A stretch of 64,000 nt of DNA from Sphingobium arseniciresistens. GTDB lineage: Bacteria; Pseudomonadota; Alphaproteobacteria; Sphingomonadales; Sphingomonadaceae. The position numbers were made by a program, and so were the translations under genes. Positions 35,937 to 45,268 of this stretch are shown in pieces. The stretch's first letter is position 1, and the number at the start of each line of letters is the position of its first letter. Under the pieces are notes generated by a model. The model saw only the letters and a list, made by a program, of their open reading frames with translations, was not told where the DNA came from and made no database searches. Location of the stretch: assembly GCA_029167225.1 (NCBI GenBank), contig JARFNK010000005.1:62001-126000 (forward strand), read 5' to 3'.

Positions 35937-36032
35937 GCCCTTTTCCTTTGCCGACATTTGTGCATCTATGCTGCGGCGCATCATGATCGAAAGCAAGCAC
36001 GATCGTCGTGCCGGCTGGGCGCGGAGGATGAA

Positions 36033-36689
36033 ATGGCCAAGGCTCAGCTCACGCTTTCCAGCAAGAACTATTCCTCCTGGTCGCTGCGCGGATGGCTGCT
36101 GTGCCGCCTTGCCGGGCTTGAGGTGGAGGAGCAGATCATCAGCATGGACGACCCCGGCAACCGGGCCGAACTGCTGCTCCTCTCCCCCTCCGTACTCGTC
36201 CCGCGCCTGACCCATGAAGGGGCCAGCGTATGGGATACGCTGGCGATCGCGGAATATCTGAACGAGCTTTATCCCGAGGCCGGCATGTACCCCGCCGATC
36301 GGATCGCCCGCGCCCATTGCCGCTCGATTTCCGGCGAGATCCACTCAGGCTTCACCAACCTGCGATCGGCCCTGCCGATGAACCTGCATGTGCGGCACGA
36401 TGTCTTCCCGATCTTTTCAGGCGCGAAGCCCGATATCGAGCGGATCGAAACCATCTGGCAGGAATGCTTCGCCCGCTATGGCGGCCCGTTCCTGATGGGG
36501 AAGGCACCCACCGTCGCCGACGCGATGTTCGCCCCGGTCGCTACCCGCTTCCTCACCTATGCCGTGCCGATGTCGGAACAGGCCGCCGCCTATTGCGACA
36601 CGATCATGGCCTGGCCGCCGATGATCGAATGGCTCGAAGCGGCCAAGGCCGAGCCGGTCGAGATGATCGAGCTCGAGGTGGAGTTCTAG
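36033..36689 (+). CDS. Glutathione S-transferase-like protein
   Basis: 218 aa. KNYSSWSLRGWLLCRLAGL is the N-terminal thioredoxin-like domain, SVLVPRLTHEGASVWDTLAIAEYL includes the cis-Pro and the Glu/Ser glutathione-binding step, and the C-terminal helical domain follows (FLMGKAPTVADAMFAPV). GGAGG lies 8 bp before the ATG. Substrate not known. The 3' end is followed after 71 bp by a convergent secreted-protein gene. Confidence 0.9.
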   Translation: MAKAQLTLSSKNYSSWSLRGWLLCRLAGLEVEEQIISMDDPGNRAELLLLSPSVLVPRLTHEGASVWDTLAIAEYLNELYPEAGMYPADRIARAHCRSISGEIHSGFTNLRSALPMNLHVRHDVFPIFSGAKPDIERIETIWQECFARYGGPFLMGKAPTVADAMFAPVATRFLTYAVPMSEQAAAYCDTIMAWPPMIEWLEAAKAEPVEMIELEVEF

Positions 36690-36760
36690 GGGGCGGTCGA
36701 ACGCCCAATCCGCAGGAGGCTCGATGTCCTCCCGCGCAAACCCAACCACCCCAGTGTCGC

Positions 36761-37309
36761 TTATCGGGAGTCTTCGGCAGGCGGGCAGGCCGCCTTGCGA
36801 AGTGCGTAGCTGGCAAAGTGCTTCTCCACGCCTTTGCCGTTGCGCGCGACAATCTGCCATGTGAGCCGATCGCCATCGATCCGCCAGCGATTGACGAAGG
36901 CATTGTCAGGATATTGATAGGCGATGTCGAAGCCGTCCAAGCGGCTTTCACCGCGTCCCAGCGCCGTGAACGCTCCCCCGAAGCTGTCCGCCCAGAAACC
37001 GACGATGGGATCTGCCGACGCTCCCGGCGCCTTGTCGGCGCCGCCAAAGATCAGGTGCGCAGAATAGCGATCCTTGTCGTCGGCCACGGCGCGGCTTTCG
37101 GCATCCACGGCAAGCAGCGCGTCCTGCACGATCGGCTTTGCGGCAATGGCCACGGTGACAGCCTTGCCCATCACCTCGCCACGACCGTCCCAGCATCCGT
37201 TGAGGGCAACCACCGCCGCCGGCACTGGCGCGGTTCCGGATTCGGCGGCATGCGCCACGGGTGAAAGCATGATCATGACCTGGACAGCACAGACGCGTTT
37301 TTTGAACAT
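36761..37309 (-). CDS. Secreted hypothetical protein
   Basis: 182 aa. FKKRVCAVQVMIMLSPVAHAAE is a signal peptide with an AHA cleavage site. The mature protein has GCWDGRGEVMGKAVTVAIAAK and SAHLIFGGADKA, a small periplasmic beta-rich protein pattern near DUF1579-like families, though this is not certain. The ATG at 37309 follows GGGGGA; a TTG one codon upstream is less likely. No operon partners. Confidence 0.6.
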   Translation of the reverse strand: MFKKRVCAVQVMIMLSPVAHAAESGTAPVPAAVVALNGCWDGRGEVMGKAVTVAIAAKPIVQDALLAVDAESRAVADDKDRYSAHLIFGGADKAPGASADPIVGFWADSFGGAFTALGRGESRLDGFDIAYQYPDNAFVNRWRIDGDRLTWQIVARNGKGVEKHFASYALRKAACPPAEDSR

Positions 37310-37512
37310 CAATCCCCCTTACGTCCCATTTGCTCCCTGAAGCCGGAGCAAGCGGCATGAAATCAGATGCAGGTCGCGCGTTCCAGTCTCACGTCGCGCA
37401 CGACTTCATGCGCACATCCGCTTGCCACGTCTCCGCGCCATGCTCTAGCGGCGGACGAGGCGCGCGCCGACTGACGCAAGCCGCCCGAGCCGGTCCGTCA
37501 ATTCACGGTGGT

Positions 37513-38220
37513 TCACCCCGGCATCCGCACGCCCGCGAGCCATTCGCCGATCATCGCGCGGCCAGCCGCAACCGCGGCCGGGCCGTGCTCCGCGTGATCG
37601 TCGCGCAGGGCGTTGGGGCATTGGGCGCAGCTGTCGAGATCGGCCCAGAAATGGGTGAGCCAGTCCTCGAAGCGCGGGTCTTCGCCCATTTCGGCGTGGA
37701 ATTGCAGCGCCAGCAGATTGGGGCCGCGCCGGAAGGCCTGATGCGCATAGGCAGCTGTCGAGGCGAGCAGTTCCACCCCCTCGGGCAGGTCGAAGGTGTC
37801 GCTGTGCCAGTGCAGCACCGGCACATCCTCCACATGGCGCACGGGCGAAGCGTGCCCCGCCGGCTGGATCGTGACCGGCGCAAACCCCAGTTCCATCGTC
37901 CCACCGGGATAGACCGGCGCGCCCAGTGCCGCCGCGATCATCTGGCTGCCCAGGCACACACCCAGCGTTGGCCGATCCTGCGCCAGCCGGGCGGCGAGCT
38001 TTTCCAGCTGCAGCGCGATCCAGGGATGCCGGTCCTGCTCATAAACGCCCATCGGGCCGCCCATCATGATGAGCAGGTCGGGCGAGATCAGGTCAGCCTG
38101 CGCAAAGGCCGGATCGACCACGTCGACCCGAACGATCTCATATCCAGCCGCTTCGATGGGCTGGAGAAAACCCGCTGCGCCTTCGCGGGGAACATGGCGG
38201 ACGATAAGGGCGGTCTTCAC
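37513..38220 (-). CDS. Class I glutamine amidotransferase
   Basis: 235 aa. The nucleophile elbow is LGVCLGSQMIAAALGAPVY and the catalytic His lies in LALQFHAEMGEDPRFEDWL. Many relatives are stand-alone GATase1 enzymes (GMP synthase-like glutamine hydrolases). I chose the GTG at 38220, which gives MKTALIVRHVP-like family start; 19 further in-frame codons upstream look non-conserved. The donor/acceptor reaction is unknown, as no synthase partner is adjacent. Confidence 0.85.
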   Translation of the reverse strand: MKTALIVRHVPREGAAGFLQPIEAAGYEIVRVDVVDPAFAQADLISPDLLIMMGGPMGVYEQDRHPWIALQLEKLAARLAQDRPTLGVCLGSQMIAAALGAPVYPGGTMELGFAPVTIQPAGHASPVRHVEDVPVLHWHSDTFDLPEGVELLASTAAYAHQAFRRGPNLLALQFHAEMGEDPRFEDWLTHFWADLDSCAQCPNALRDDHAEHGPAAVAAGRAMIGEWLAGVRMPG

Positions 38221-38336
38221 GATGGCGGTGCTGGTGAACTTTCTGGTTTCACCGATGCATAGGGCGCCCAGCGGCAAAGCGCTACATACTGCTTCTTGGC
38301 GAGGATGAACGCCGCCTATCGGCGTGGGCGGTCGCC

Positions 38337-38437
38337 AGAGCGTTTTGAAGCGGGCTGAATCAGATGCTGCCCCGGGAAACGCGCAAAATGAAAAATCTGG
38401 AACAGCCGAGCCGATCCCATCGGATCGGAATCGTTCC
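38337..38437. repeat. Dispersed intergenic repeat-like element
   Basis: AGAGCGTTTTGAAG (38337) through GGGAAACGCGCAAAATG and then CCGATCC-CATC-GGATCGG (38411-38428, perfect 7-bp stem), ending GGAATCGTTCC. This order (AGAGCGTTTT, GAAACGCG-AAAAT, CGATCCGATCGG) is what I recall of a common alphaproteobacterial intergenic repeat. The hairpin is certain; family membership is inference. Confidence 0.5.
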
Positions 38438-38488
38438 CAGGCGCCTGACTTCAGGTGATAGGCACCGCCTCAGGCCTCATGGCACGGC

Positions 38489-38884
38489 TTACAGCCGCCA
38501 TTGGCCGTGCTGGATGACGACCCGATAGCCATCGGGATCCTCGAATGTCACGCCATCCCTGTCCCAATAGGGATTGAACGCCGCGACCGGCGCGAACCCG
38601 GCGGCGTGCATCCGCGTGACGGCCCGGTGCCAGTCGTCATGGCCGGGCACGTAGAAGACCAGCAGATTGTCCTGCGTCGGCGCCCGGCCCGCAGCGTGCC
38701 CGTGCGCGCGCGTGAACTCCAGATGATAGGGCGCACCGGCATGGCCGAGCATCACGCCATCGAAGCCTTCATGATCGCTGAACCGGTACAGGACATCCAT
38801 GCCCAGTCCGTCGTGATAGAAGCGCAGCAGCGCCTCCAGATCGTCACTAGGTCGTGCGACACGGAGCCTGGGAACGCTGGTCAT
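38489..38884 (-). CDS. VOC/glyoxalase-family protein
   Basis: 131 aa. Two beta-alpha-beta-beta-beta modules as in glyoxalase/bleomycin-resistance proteins: VARPSDDLEALLRFYHDGLGM and GVTFEDPDGYRVVIQHGQW. Metal ligands (His near the start of module 1, Glu in DPDGYRVVI) are only partly evident. Catalytic function unknown. The gene is isolated, with a repeat element upstream of its 3' neighbour. Confidence 0.8.
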   Translation of the reverse strand: MTSVPRLRVARPSDDLEALLRFYHDGLGMDVLYRFSDHEGFDGVMLGHAGAPYHLEFTRAHGHAAGRAPTQDNLLVFYVPGHDDWHRAVTRMHAAGFAPVAAFNPYWDRDGVTFEDPDGYRVVIQHGQWRL

Positions 38885-38989
38885 GGATGCAGGATAGGGA
38901 CGTCACCCCGATCGGGCAATTGAAGCGGAGCCCGAAAAGGCAAGACCGCGCTCAGGCAGGATTGCGATCAGCCAGCGGCCAGATCGCTC

Positions 38990-39025
38990 GCCGGATCAGA
39001 ACTTGAAGCCGGATCAGAACTTGAA
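38990..39025. repeat. Perfect 18-bp tandem duplication over a stop codon
   Basis: GCCGGATCAGAACTTGAA occurs at 38990-39007 and again at 39008-39025. The second copy contains the TGA of the minus-strand gene 39014-39733, so the last residues of that protein are read from one copy and the other copy is just past the stop. Confidence 0.9.
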
Positions 39026-39733
39026 GATCGTGCCCAGATAGACGGCCTGGCTGTCCTGCCGGTCGTCGGTCATCGGTGCGAGGCGTGCGGAGCCGCGATA
39101 GCGGACACCGGCGGTCACATTGACATTCTTCGTCAGCGAATAGGAGCTGGCGAGATCAAGCGAATAGGGCTTTTCCGCGCCCAGCGTCACGCCGGTTTCG
39201 GCGTCGCGCTTCGCATCGACCACGACATTGGTGCTGAACCGGCTCTTCTTGGCGGTGTCGAGCGAGAAGCTGCGCGCATTGCCGGAGAGCGTCACGATCG
39301 GCGCTTCGTCCAGATCGCGCTTGCCCATCGATTCGGGCAGGGCGAACTTGCGCCAGCCGCGCGAGAGATCGAGATTGAAGGCGACCGGCGCGATGGACAC
39401 GCCCGGCACGGAGCGATCCGCGCGATCGGCATTGTCGCCGGCGCGCACCATCACCGTGATCGACCGGCGGCCGCTCATAGATCCGCTTGTCGGCGTGAAG
39501 CGGAAGCTCTTGCGCGCGCCGCTCAGCACGGCCTTTTCATAGGCGGCGACGAGGCGCGGGTCTTTCGTGACCGGGGTGAAGGAGCCGATGCTGCCGAGGC
39601 GGGCAAGCGACACGGGCATGTCGCCGCGCGCCTGCATCAGCGCGCCAGCGGCACCCATGGCCGGAGACATAGCAACGGCCATCGCGGCGATCGCCACGAC
39701 TCCTGATGCCAGATATCCCCTTTTGATGCCCAT
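39014..39733 (-). CDS. Exported hypothetical protein, outer-membrane-like C-terminus
   Basis: 239 aa. Signal peptide (ASGVVAIAAMAVAMSPAMGAAG). The C-terminal half has alternating strands (PYSLDLASSYSLTKNVNVTAG, YLGTIFKF) ending in Phe, as in outer-membrane beta-barrel proteins. Middle region (VSIAPVAFNLDLSRGWRKFALPE) is not recognised. The final codons are part of an 18-bp tandem duplication. Function unknown. Confidence 0.6.
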   Translation of the reverse strand: MGIKRGYLASGVVAIAAMAVAMSPAMGAAGALMQARGDMPVSLARLGSIGSFTPVTKDPRLVAAYEKAVLSGARKSFRFTPTSGSMSGRRSITVMVRAGDNADRADRSVPGVSIAPVAFNLDLSRGWRKFALPESMGKRDLDEAPIVTLSGNARSFSLDTAKKSRFSTNVVVDAKRDAETGVTLGAEKPYSLDLASSYSLTKNVNVTAGVRYRGSARLAPMTDDRQDSQAVYLGTIFKF

Positions 39734-39857
39734 GGACTCGACTCTATTGCCCCAACTTCAATCGTTATAACGCCATAACATTGCCAAACCGCCATTGGCT
39801 AGTGCGGTCCGGGCGCTTTTGTATCCACTGTTGCAAGGACCACACAGAATCGCGGGC

Positions 39858-39885
39858 TTGCCGATTGGCGCTGCGGCACTATAGA
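39858..39885 (+). promoter_or_regulatory. Putative promoter for the DUF3576 lipoprotein-leuS unit
   Basis: -35 TTGCCG (39858-39863) and -10 TATAGA (39880-39885) are 16 bp apart, 39 bp before the ATG at 39924. It is the only good promoter-like pair upstream of the leuS cluster. Confidence 0.5.
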
Positions 39886-39923
39886 TGCCCGGATTGCCCG
39901 CTCGCCTGCAAGGAAGTGCCCAG

Positions 39924-40379
39924 ATGACCCGCCGGCCCCCCATTCGCCGCCTTTCCGCCATCCTCCTCGCCGCCGTGGCGCTGACATCGCTCGCTGCCTG
40001 TGGCGGCGGCGCGAAGGGCCGCCCGAAGGCGGACCTCGCCGCATCGAAGATCACGACCATCGGCGTCAACAGCTATCTGTGGCAGGCGAGCCTGGACACG
40101 CTGTCGTTCATGCCGCTGGTGCAGACCGATTCCAACGGCGGCGTCATCGTGACTGACTGGTATGCGAACCCGCAGACGCCTTCAGAACGGATGAAGCTCA
40201 CCGTCTTCATCCTCGACCAGGATCTGCGCGCGGATGCCGTGCGCGTCGCCGCCAGCCGCCAGACGATGCAGGGCGGACAGTGGGTGGACGCGCCGGTACA
40301 GGCCGCGACCGTCCAGAAGCTTGAGGAAATCATCCTCACCAAGGCGCGCGACCTGCGCCGCATGGCCATTAACGGCTGA
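39924..40379 (+). CDS. DUF3576-type lipoprotein
   Basis: 151 aa. Signal peptide with lipobox SLAAC (near residue 25), then IGVNSYLWQASLDTLSFMPLVQTDSNGGVIVTDWY-like sequence (positions ~45-80), characteristic of DUF3576 proteins that precede leuS in Alphaproteobacteria. It is an envelope lipoprotein of unknown function. AAGGAA precedes the ATG at 39924; an upstream frame extension lacks a ribosome site. Upstream of leuS by 73 bp in the same direction. Confidence 0.83.
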   Translation: MTRRPPIRRLSAILLAAVALTSLAACGGGAKGRPKADLAASKITTIGVNSYLWQASLDTLSFMPLVQTDSNGGVIVTDWYANPQTPSERMKLTVFILDQDLRADAVRVAASRQTMQGGQWVDAPVQAATVQKLEEIILTKARDLRRMAING

Positions 40380-40452
40380 TATTCAGCAGGGGCTGTCACC
40401 AGCCCGGCGGGCGCCGGCCATGCCGCCGCCCGCGCCCCGCAAGGAGTAATTG

Positions 40453-43014
40453 ATGCAGAGGCGGTTCAATCCGTTTGAGGCCGACGCGCGCTGGCAGGGC
40501 GTGTGGGACGAGCGGCAGAGCTTTCGCGCGTCCGACGACGCCGACAAGCCGCGTTCCTATGTGCTGGAAATGTTCCCCTATCCTTCCGGGCGCATCCATA
40601 TCGGCCATGTCCGCAACTATTCCATGGGCGACGTGCTGGCCCGCTTCCGCCGGATGACCGGCCATGAAGTGCTGCACCCCATGGGCTGGGACGCCTTCGG
40701 CATGCCGGCCGAGAATGCGGCGATGGAAAAGAAGGTGCATCCCGGCGCCTGGACCCGCCAGAACATCGCCACCATGCGCGCGCAGCTCAAGAAGCTGGGC
40801 TTCGCGCTGGACTGGTCGCGTGAACTCGCCACCTGCGAACCCGATTATTACGGCCATGAGCAGGCGCTGTTCCTGGACATGCTGGAAGCGGGCCTCGTCT
40901 ATCGCAAGGAATCGGCGGTCAACTGGGATCCGGTCGACATGACCGTACTCGCCAATGAGCAGGTGATCGACGGCAAGGGCTGGCGCTCCGGCGCGCCGGT
41001 GGAAAAGCGCAAGCTTTCCCAGTGGTTCCTCAAGATCACCCAGTTCGCCGACGATCTGGTCGAAGGGCTGAAGTCGCTCGATCACTGGCCCGAGAAGGTC
41101 AAGCTGATGCAGGAAAACTGGATCGGCAAGAGCCAGGGCCTGCAGTTCAGCTTCACGCCCATCGCGCCGTTCGACCAGCCGATCGAGGTCTATTCGACCC
41201 GGCCGGACACGATTTTCGGCGCGAGCTTCGTCGCCATCTCCGCCGATCACCCGATCGCGACGCAGCTGGCCGCGAGCAATGCCGATGCGGCCGCCTTCAT
41301 CGCGCTGTGCAAGGCCGGCGGCACCACCGCCGCCGAGCTGGAAACCGCCGAGAAGCTGGGCTTCGACACCGGCTTCACCGTGCAGCATCCCTTCGATGCG
41401 ACTTGGACGTTGCCGGTCTTCATCGCGAATTTCGTGCTGATGGACTATGGCACCGGCGCCGTGATGGGCGTGCCCGCGCATGACCAGCGCGACCTTGATT
41501 TCGCGCGCAAATATATGCTGCCCGCCGAGCGCGTGGTCGCGCCCGAAGGCGACGAGCAGGCCCCCATCCATGACGAGGCCTATACCGGCCCCGGCAAACT
41601 GGTGAACAGCCGCTTCCTGGACGGCATGGCCGTGGAGGACGCGAAAGCCGAAGTGATCCGCCGCGCCGAGGCGGAAGGCTGGGGCACCGGCACCACCGTA
41701 TGGCGCCTGCGCGACTGGGGCGTTTCGCGTCAGCGCTACTGGGGTACGCCGATCCCGGTCATCCACTGCGCGGATTGCGGCCCCGTGGGCGTGCCCAAGG
41801 CGCAGCTGCCCGTGGTGCTGCCCGAGGATGTCAGCTTCGACATTCCCGGCAATCCGCTGGACCGGCACCCGACATGGAAGCATGTCGATTGCCCCGCCTG
41901 CGCCAAGCCCGCCGTGCGCGAGACCGACACGCTCGACACCTTCGCCGATTCAAGCTGGTACTTCATCCGCTTCGCCAGCCAGCCGAAGGACAAGCCCTTC
42001 GACCGCGCGACGGTGGAGAAGTGGCTACCGGTCGGCCAGTATATCGGCGGCGTCGAACATGCGATCCTGCACCTGCTCTACGCCCGCTTCTGGACCCGCG
42101 CGCTGCAGCATATGGGCCAGCTTGGCTTTGCCGAGCCGTTCACCGGCCTGTTCACGCAGGGCATGGTGACGCACGAGACGTATTACCGTGAGGTTCAACC
42201 GGGCGATCAGGGGGTGAAATTCACTTTGTGGTATTCTCCTCAAGAAATCGTGAGAAAACCTGAGGGAACGTTTGTAACTCTAGATAGCGGTGTGGAGGCG
42301 AAAGTCACCATCGGACGCGTCGAGAAAATGTCCAAGTCCAAGAAGAATGTCGTCGATCCCGATGACATCATCGCCCAATATGGCGCGGACGCGGTGCGCT
42401 GGTTCATGCTGTCGGACAGCCCGCCGGAGCGCGACCTGCCCTGGACGGAAAGCGGCATCGAGGGGAGCTGGCGCTTCGTGAACCGGCTGTGGCGGCTGTT
42501 CGGCCAAATCGACGCCGCTGCCGAAGGGCAGGACAAGCCGCTCGACCGCAAGCTGCACCAGACCGTCGATGGGGTCGCCAGGGATATCGAGGCGCTGTCC
42601 TTCAACAAGGCGGTCGCCAAGATCTATGAACTGACCAACGCGGTGGAGAAAGCCGCGCCGTCCGCCTCGCGCAGCGCCGCGATCCGGGCGCTGGCGCTGC
42701 TCGTTGCGCCGATGACCCCGCATCTCGCCGAAGAGGCCTGGGCGGACATGGGCGCGGAGAATGGCTGCGAAGGCCTGATCGCGGACGCGGCATGGCCCGC
42801 GGTCGATCCGGCGCTGCTGGTCGAGGATGAAGTGACCATCGCCTGCCAGGTGATGGGCAAGCTGCGCGACACCATCACCGTGCCCAAGGGGACGGCGAAG
42901 GAGGAACTGGAACGTCTGGCGCTGGCCGCACCCAATGTCGCCCGCACGCTGGATGGCGCAACGCCCAAGAAAGTGATTGTCGTGCCCGATCGCCTGGTCA
43001 ATCTGGTGCTGTGA
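40453..43014 (+). CDS. leuS: Leucine--tRNA ligase
   Basis: 853 aa. Class I motifs are intact: HIGH-like [20 protein letters not shown], the CP1 editing domain ([14 protein letters not shown]), and [12 protein letters not shown] before the anticodon-binding region. AAGGAG lies just before the ATG. A stretch at ~42200-42300 has lower GC and rare codons unlike the rest of the gene (see findings). The DUF3576 gene upstream and lptE-holA downstream form the usual alphaproteobacterial cluster. Confidence 0.97.
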   Translation: MQRRFNPFEADARWQGVWDERQSFRASDDADKPRSYVLEMFPYPSGRIHIGHVRNYSMGDVLARFRRMTGHEVLHPMGWDAFGMPAENAAMEKKVHPGAWTRQNIATMRAQLKKLGFALDWSRELATCEPDYYGHEQALFLDMLEAGLVYRKESAVNWDPVDMTVLANEQVIDGKGWRSGAPVEKRKLSQWFLKITQFADDLVEGLKSLDHWPEKVKLMQENWIGKSQGLQFSFTPIAPFDQPIEVYSTRPDTIFGASFVAISADHPIATQLAASNADAAAFIALCKAGGTTAAELETAEKLGFDTGFTVQHPFDATWTLPVFIANFVLMDYGTGAVMGVPAHDQRDLDFARKYMLPAERVVAPEGDEQAPIHDEAYTGPGKLVNSRFLDGMAVEDAKAEVIRRAEAEGWGTGTTVWRLRDWGVSRQRYWGTPIPVIHCADCGPVGVPKAQLPVVLPEDVSFDIPGNPLDRHPTWKHVDCPACAKPAVRETDTLDTFADSSWYFIRFASQPKDKPFDRATVEKWLPVGQYIGGVEHAILHLLYARFWTRALQHMGQLGFAEPFTGLFTQGMVTHETYYREVQPGDQGVKFTLWYSPQEIVRKPEGTFVTLDSGVEAKVTIGRVEKMSKSKKNVVDPDDIIAQYGADAVRWFMLSDSPPERDLPWTESGIEGSWRFVNRLWRLFGQIDAAAEGQDKPLDRKLHQTVDGVARDIEALSFNKAVAKIYELTNAVEKAAPSASRSAAIRALALLVAPMTPHLAEEAWADMGAENGCEGLIADAAWPAVDPALLVEDEVTIACQVMGKLRDTITVPKGTAKEELERLALAAPNVARTLDGATPKKVIVVPDRLVNLVL

Positions 43015-43027
43015 TCGTCCCAAAGCG

Positions 43028-43096
43028 CCGTTCGGCCTGGCCTGTCGAAGTCCCGTTCAGCAAAGAACGGCCCTTCGACAAGCCCAGGGCGAACGG
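43028..43096. repeat. Palindromic intergenic repeat, copy 1
   Basis: CCGTTCG at 43028 mirrors CGAACGG ending at 43096. Inside, TGTCGAAG and CCCGTTC mirror GAACGG and CTTCGACA around a central AGCAAA. This is a typical sphingomonad REP-like element. It separates leuS from lptE; the long hairpin may stop or attenuate transcription. Confidence 0.85.
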
Positions 43097-43111
43097 ATAT
43101 AGGTTGTGCCC

Positions 43112-43669
43112 ATGAAGCCCTTGCTCCCCCTTCTCGCCGCCACGGCCCTGCTTTCCGCCTGCGGCCTGCGGCCCGTCTATGGCGGCGGCAGCAATGGCCC
43201 GGTCGCGCGCGCGCTCTCCAATGTCGAGATCGCGCCGATCGAGGGCAAGGCCGGATGGCTGGTGCGCAATGCGCTGGTCGATCGCCTGCCCAAGGGCGGG
43301 GCGGGGCCGCAATATCGGCTGGTCGTGAAGCTGGACGACAATATCCAGGGCTTCGGCGTGCGCGCCGACGATGCGATCACCCGCGAACGGCGGACCCTGC
43401 GCGCCCGCTATCAGCTGTTCGACGGTGCCACCGGCGTTCAGATCGTCGATGACACCGCCGCATCGGATGCCGGCATCGACGTCGTCAGCAGCGAATATGC
43501 GACCATCGCGGCGGAAGATACTGCGCTTGAGCGGTTGTCGGGCACGGTTGCCGACCAGATCATCGGCCGCCTGGCACGCTTCGCCAGCAAGGGCGACGCA
43601 GCGTCAGCCCCTGTTCCGACCGCGATTCCGGCTCCGGCCCCGGCGGCTCAGCCCCGTGAAGGCCAATAA
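43112..43669 (+). CDS. lptE: LPS-assembly lipoprotein LptE
   Basis: 185 aa. Lipobox LLSACGLRPVYGG near residue 17-25 and a short conserved LptE start. LptE plugs the LptD barrel at the outer membrane and helps place LPS. The position between leuS and holA is the conserved one in Proteobacteria. The C-terminal tail is Pro/Ala-rich. The ATG at 43112 is chosen over an upstream GTG at 43106. The end overlaps the holA start by 14 bp. Confidence 0.88.
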   Translation: MKPLLPLLAATALLSACGLRPVYGGGSNGPVARALSNVEIAPIEGKAGWLVRNALVDRLPKGGAGPQYRLVVKLDDNIQGFGVRADDAITRERRTLRARYQLFDGATGVQIVDDTAASDAGIDVVSSEYATIAAEDTALERLSGTVADQIIGRLARFASKGDAASAPVPTAIPAPAPAAQPREGQ

Positions 43670-44672
43670 GGGCCAGATCGAGCGGGCGCTGGATGCACCG
43701 CCCGCCGACATCCGCCTGTTCCTGCTCTATGGCCCGGACGAATCGGGCAGCGCCGCGCTGGCCAAGCGGCTGGAGCGGGCGATGGGGCCGGATGCCGAGC
43801 GCATCGACCTCGATTCCGCCACGCTGAAGGGCGACCCCGCCCGGCTTGCCGACGAGGCGGCCGCGCTTTCCATGTTCGGCGACAAGCGCTGGATTCGCCT
43901 GATGCCGACCGGCGACGAGATCCTGCCGGCGGTCGAGGCGCTGCTGCAGGCGTCGCAGGCCGGCAATCCGGTGGTGGTGATCGCCGGCGCGCTCAAGGGC
44001 ACGTCGAAACTGGTCAAGCTGTGCCTTGATCACAAGGCTGCGATGGCCTGCATCAGCTATGTGCCCGATGGCCGCGATGCCGAGCAGATCGCCATCGGCA
44101 TCGCCCGCGATCGCGGGCTGCGCCTGTCGCCCGACCTTGCCCGCCGCATCACCGCGCTGGCTGGCGGCGACCGGGCCCTGATGGCCGGCGAGATCGAGAA
44201 GATCGCGCTGTATCTCGACGCAGCGCCGGATCGCCCCGCCGAAGCCACGGCCGAGGCACTCAACGCCTTGTCCGCCGACAGCGTGGACGAGGATAGCGGC
44301 GCGCTGGTGAACGCCGTGCTGGGCGGGGATCTGCGCGCGATGAACCAGGAAATGGCGCGGGCAGGGGGCAATCTTGCCGCCATGCTGCGCCCACTGCAAA
44401 ACCGCGCCATGCTGATCGCGAACATCCGCACCGATTTCGACCGCAACGGGCGGATCGAGGACGCGGTGAAGGCGGCGGGCAAGGCGGTGTTCTGGAAGGA
44501 CGAGAAGGTCGTGCAGCGGCAGGTGCGCCTGTGGGACGCGCATGGCATCGCCCGCGTGATCGCCCGGCTGGGCGCGGCAGAGCGGGCCAGCCGGTCGGGC
44601 CGTGGCTCCGCAGACGTCATGGTCGCGCATGAATTGCTGGCCATCGCCCGGCAGGCCGCGCGGGAACGCTAG
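43656..44672 (+). CDS. holA: DNA polymerase III subunit delta
   Basis: 338 aa. FLLYGPDESGSAALAKRLERA is the delta-subunit AAA+ like start (no functional Walker A, as known for HolA), with LMAGEIEKIALYLD and NAVLGGDLRAMNQE further on. It is the wrench that opens the beta clamp in the clamp loader. Start GTG at 43656 lies inside lptE; an earlier open frame is out-of-family. Conserved order leuS-lptE-holA. Confidence 0.93.
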   Translation: MKANKGQIERALDAPPADIRLFLLYGPDESGSAALAKRLERAMGPDAERIDLDSATLKGDPARLADEAAALSMFGDKRWIRLMPTGDEILPAVEALLQASQAGNPVVVIAGALKGTSKLVKLCLDHKAAMACISYVPDGRDAEQIAIGIARDRGLRLSPDLARRITALAGGDRALMAGEIEKIALYLDAAPDRPAEATAEALNALSADSVDEDSGALVNAVLGGDLRAMNQEMARAGGNLAAMLRPLQNRAMLIANIRTDFDRNGRIEDAVKAAGKAVFWKDEKVVQRQVRLWDAHGIARVIARLGAAERASRSGRGSADVMVAHELLAIARQAARER

Positions 44673-44748
44673 GGCCGACAGGCCTTGTACCGGCGCCGCA
44701 AATTGCGCTGCGCCATAATCTTCGACATAATCCGGCGTGGAGGCCGAA

Positions 44749-45240
44749 TTGAAAGACGAATTTGCAGCCCGATCCGTTGCACTGGCTGACAGCGAGCCGA
44801 TCATGGCGATCCTGGAAGAGGTCTGCCGGATCACCGACATGGGCTTCGCCGCCGTGGCCCGCGTGACCGAGGATCGCTGGATCGCCTGCCAGCTGCTCGA
44901 CAGGATCGAATTCGGCATGAACCCTGGCGACGAGCTGGAGATCAAAACCACGATCTGCGACGAAATCCGCGACAGCGGCCGGCGCGTGGTGATCGACCAT
45001 GTCGATGCCGACATCGAATGGCAGACCCATCACACCCCGCGGATGTACGGTTTCAAGAGCTATGTCTCGATTCCGGTGATCCTGCCCGATGGCGGCTTCT
45101 TCGGCACGCTGTGCGCCATCGATCCACGGCCCCGCACGATCAGCGGTTCGGAAACCATCGCGATTTTGGAGGATTACGCCCGTCAGGTAGCCCAGGTCCT
45201 CACCGCCAATGGCGCGATGGACGAAGGCAGGGAAAGCTAA
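44749..45240 (+). CDS. GAF-domain protein
   Basis: 163 aa from TTG 44749. A single GAF domain (MAILEEVCRITDMGFAAVARV, ELEIKTTICDEIRDSGRRVVI, YGFKSYVSIPVILPDGGFFG) with no kinase, cyclase or HTH attached, so it is either a stand-alone small-molecule sensor or a truncated relative of GAF histidine kinases. GGAGG lies 5 bp before the TTG; GTG at 44737 is a weaker alternative. No partner gene is adjacent. Confidence 0.75.
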   Translation: MKDEFAARSVALADSEPIMAILEEVCRITDMGFAAVARVTEDRWIACQLLDRIEFGMNPGDELEIKTTICDEIRDSGRRVVIDHVDADIEWQTHHTPRMYGFKSYVSIPVILPDGGFFGTLCAIDPRPRTISGSETIAILEDYARQVAQVLTANGAMDEGRES

Positions 45241-45268
45241 CGCTGCGGGATCATCCCGCACGGAACGG

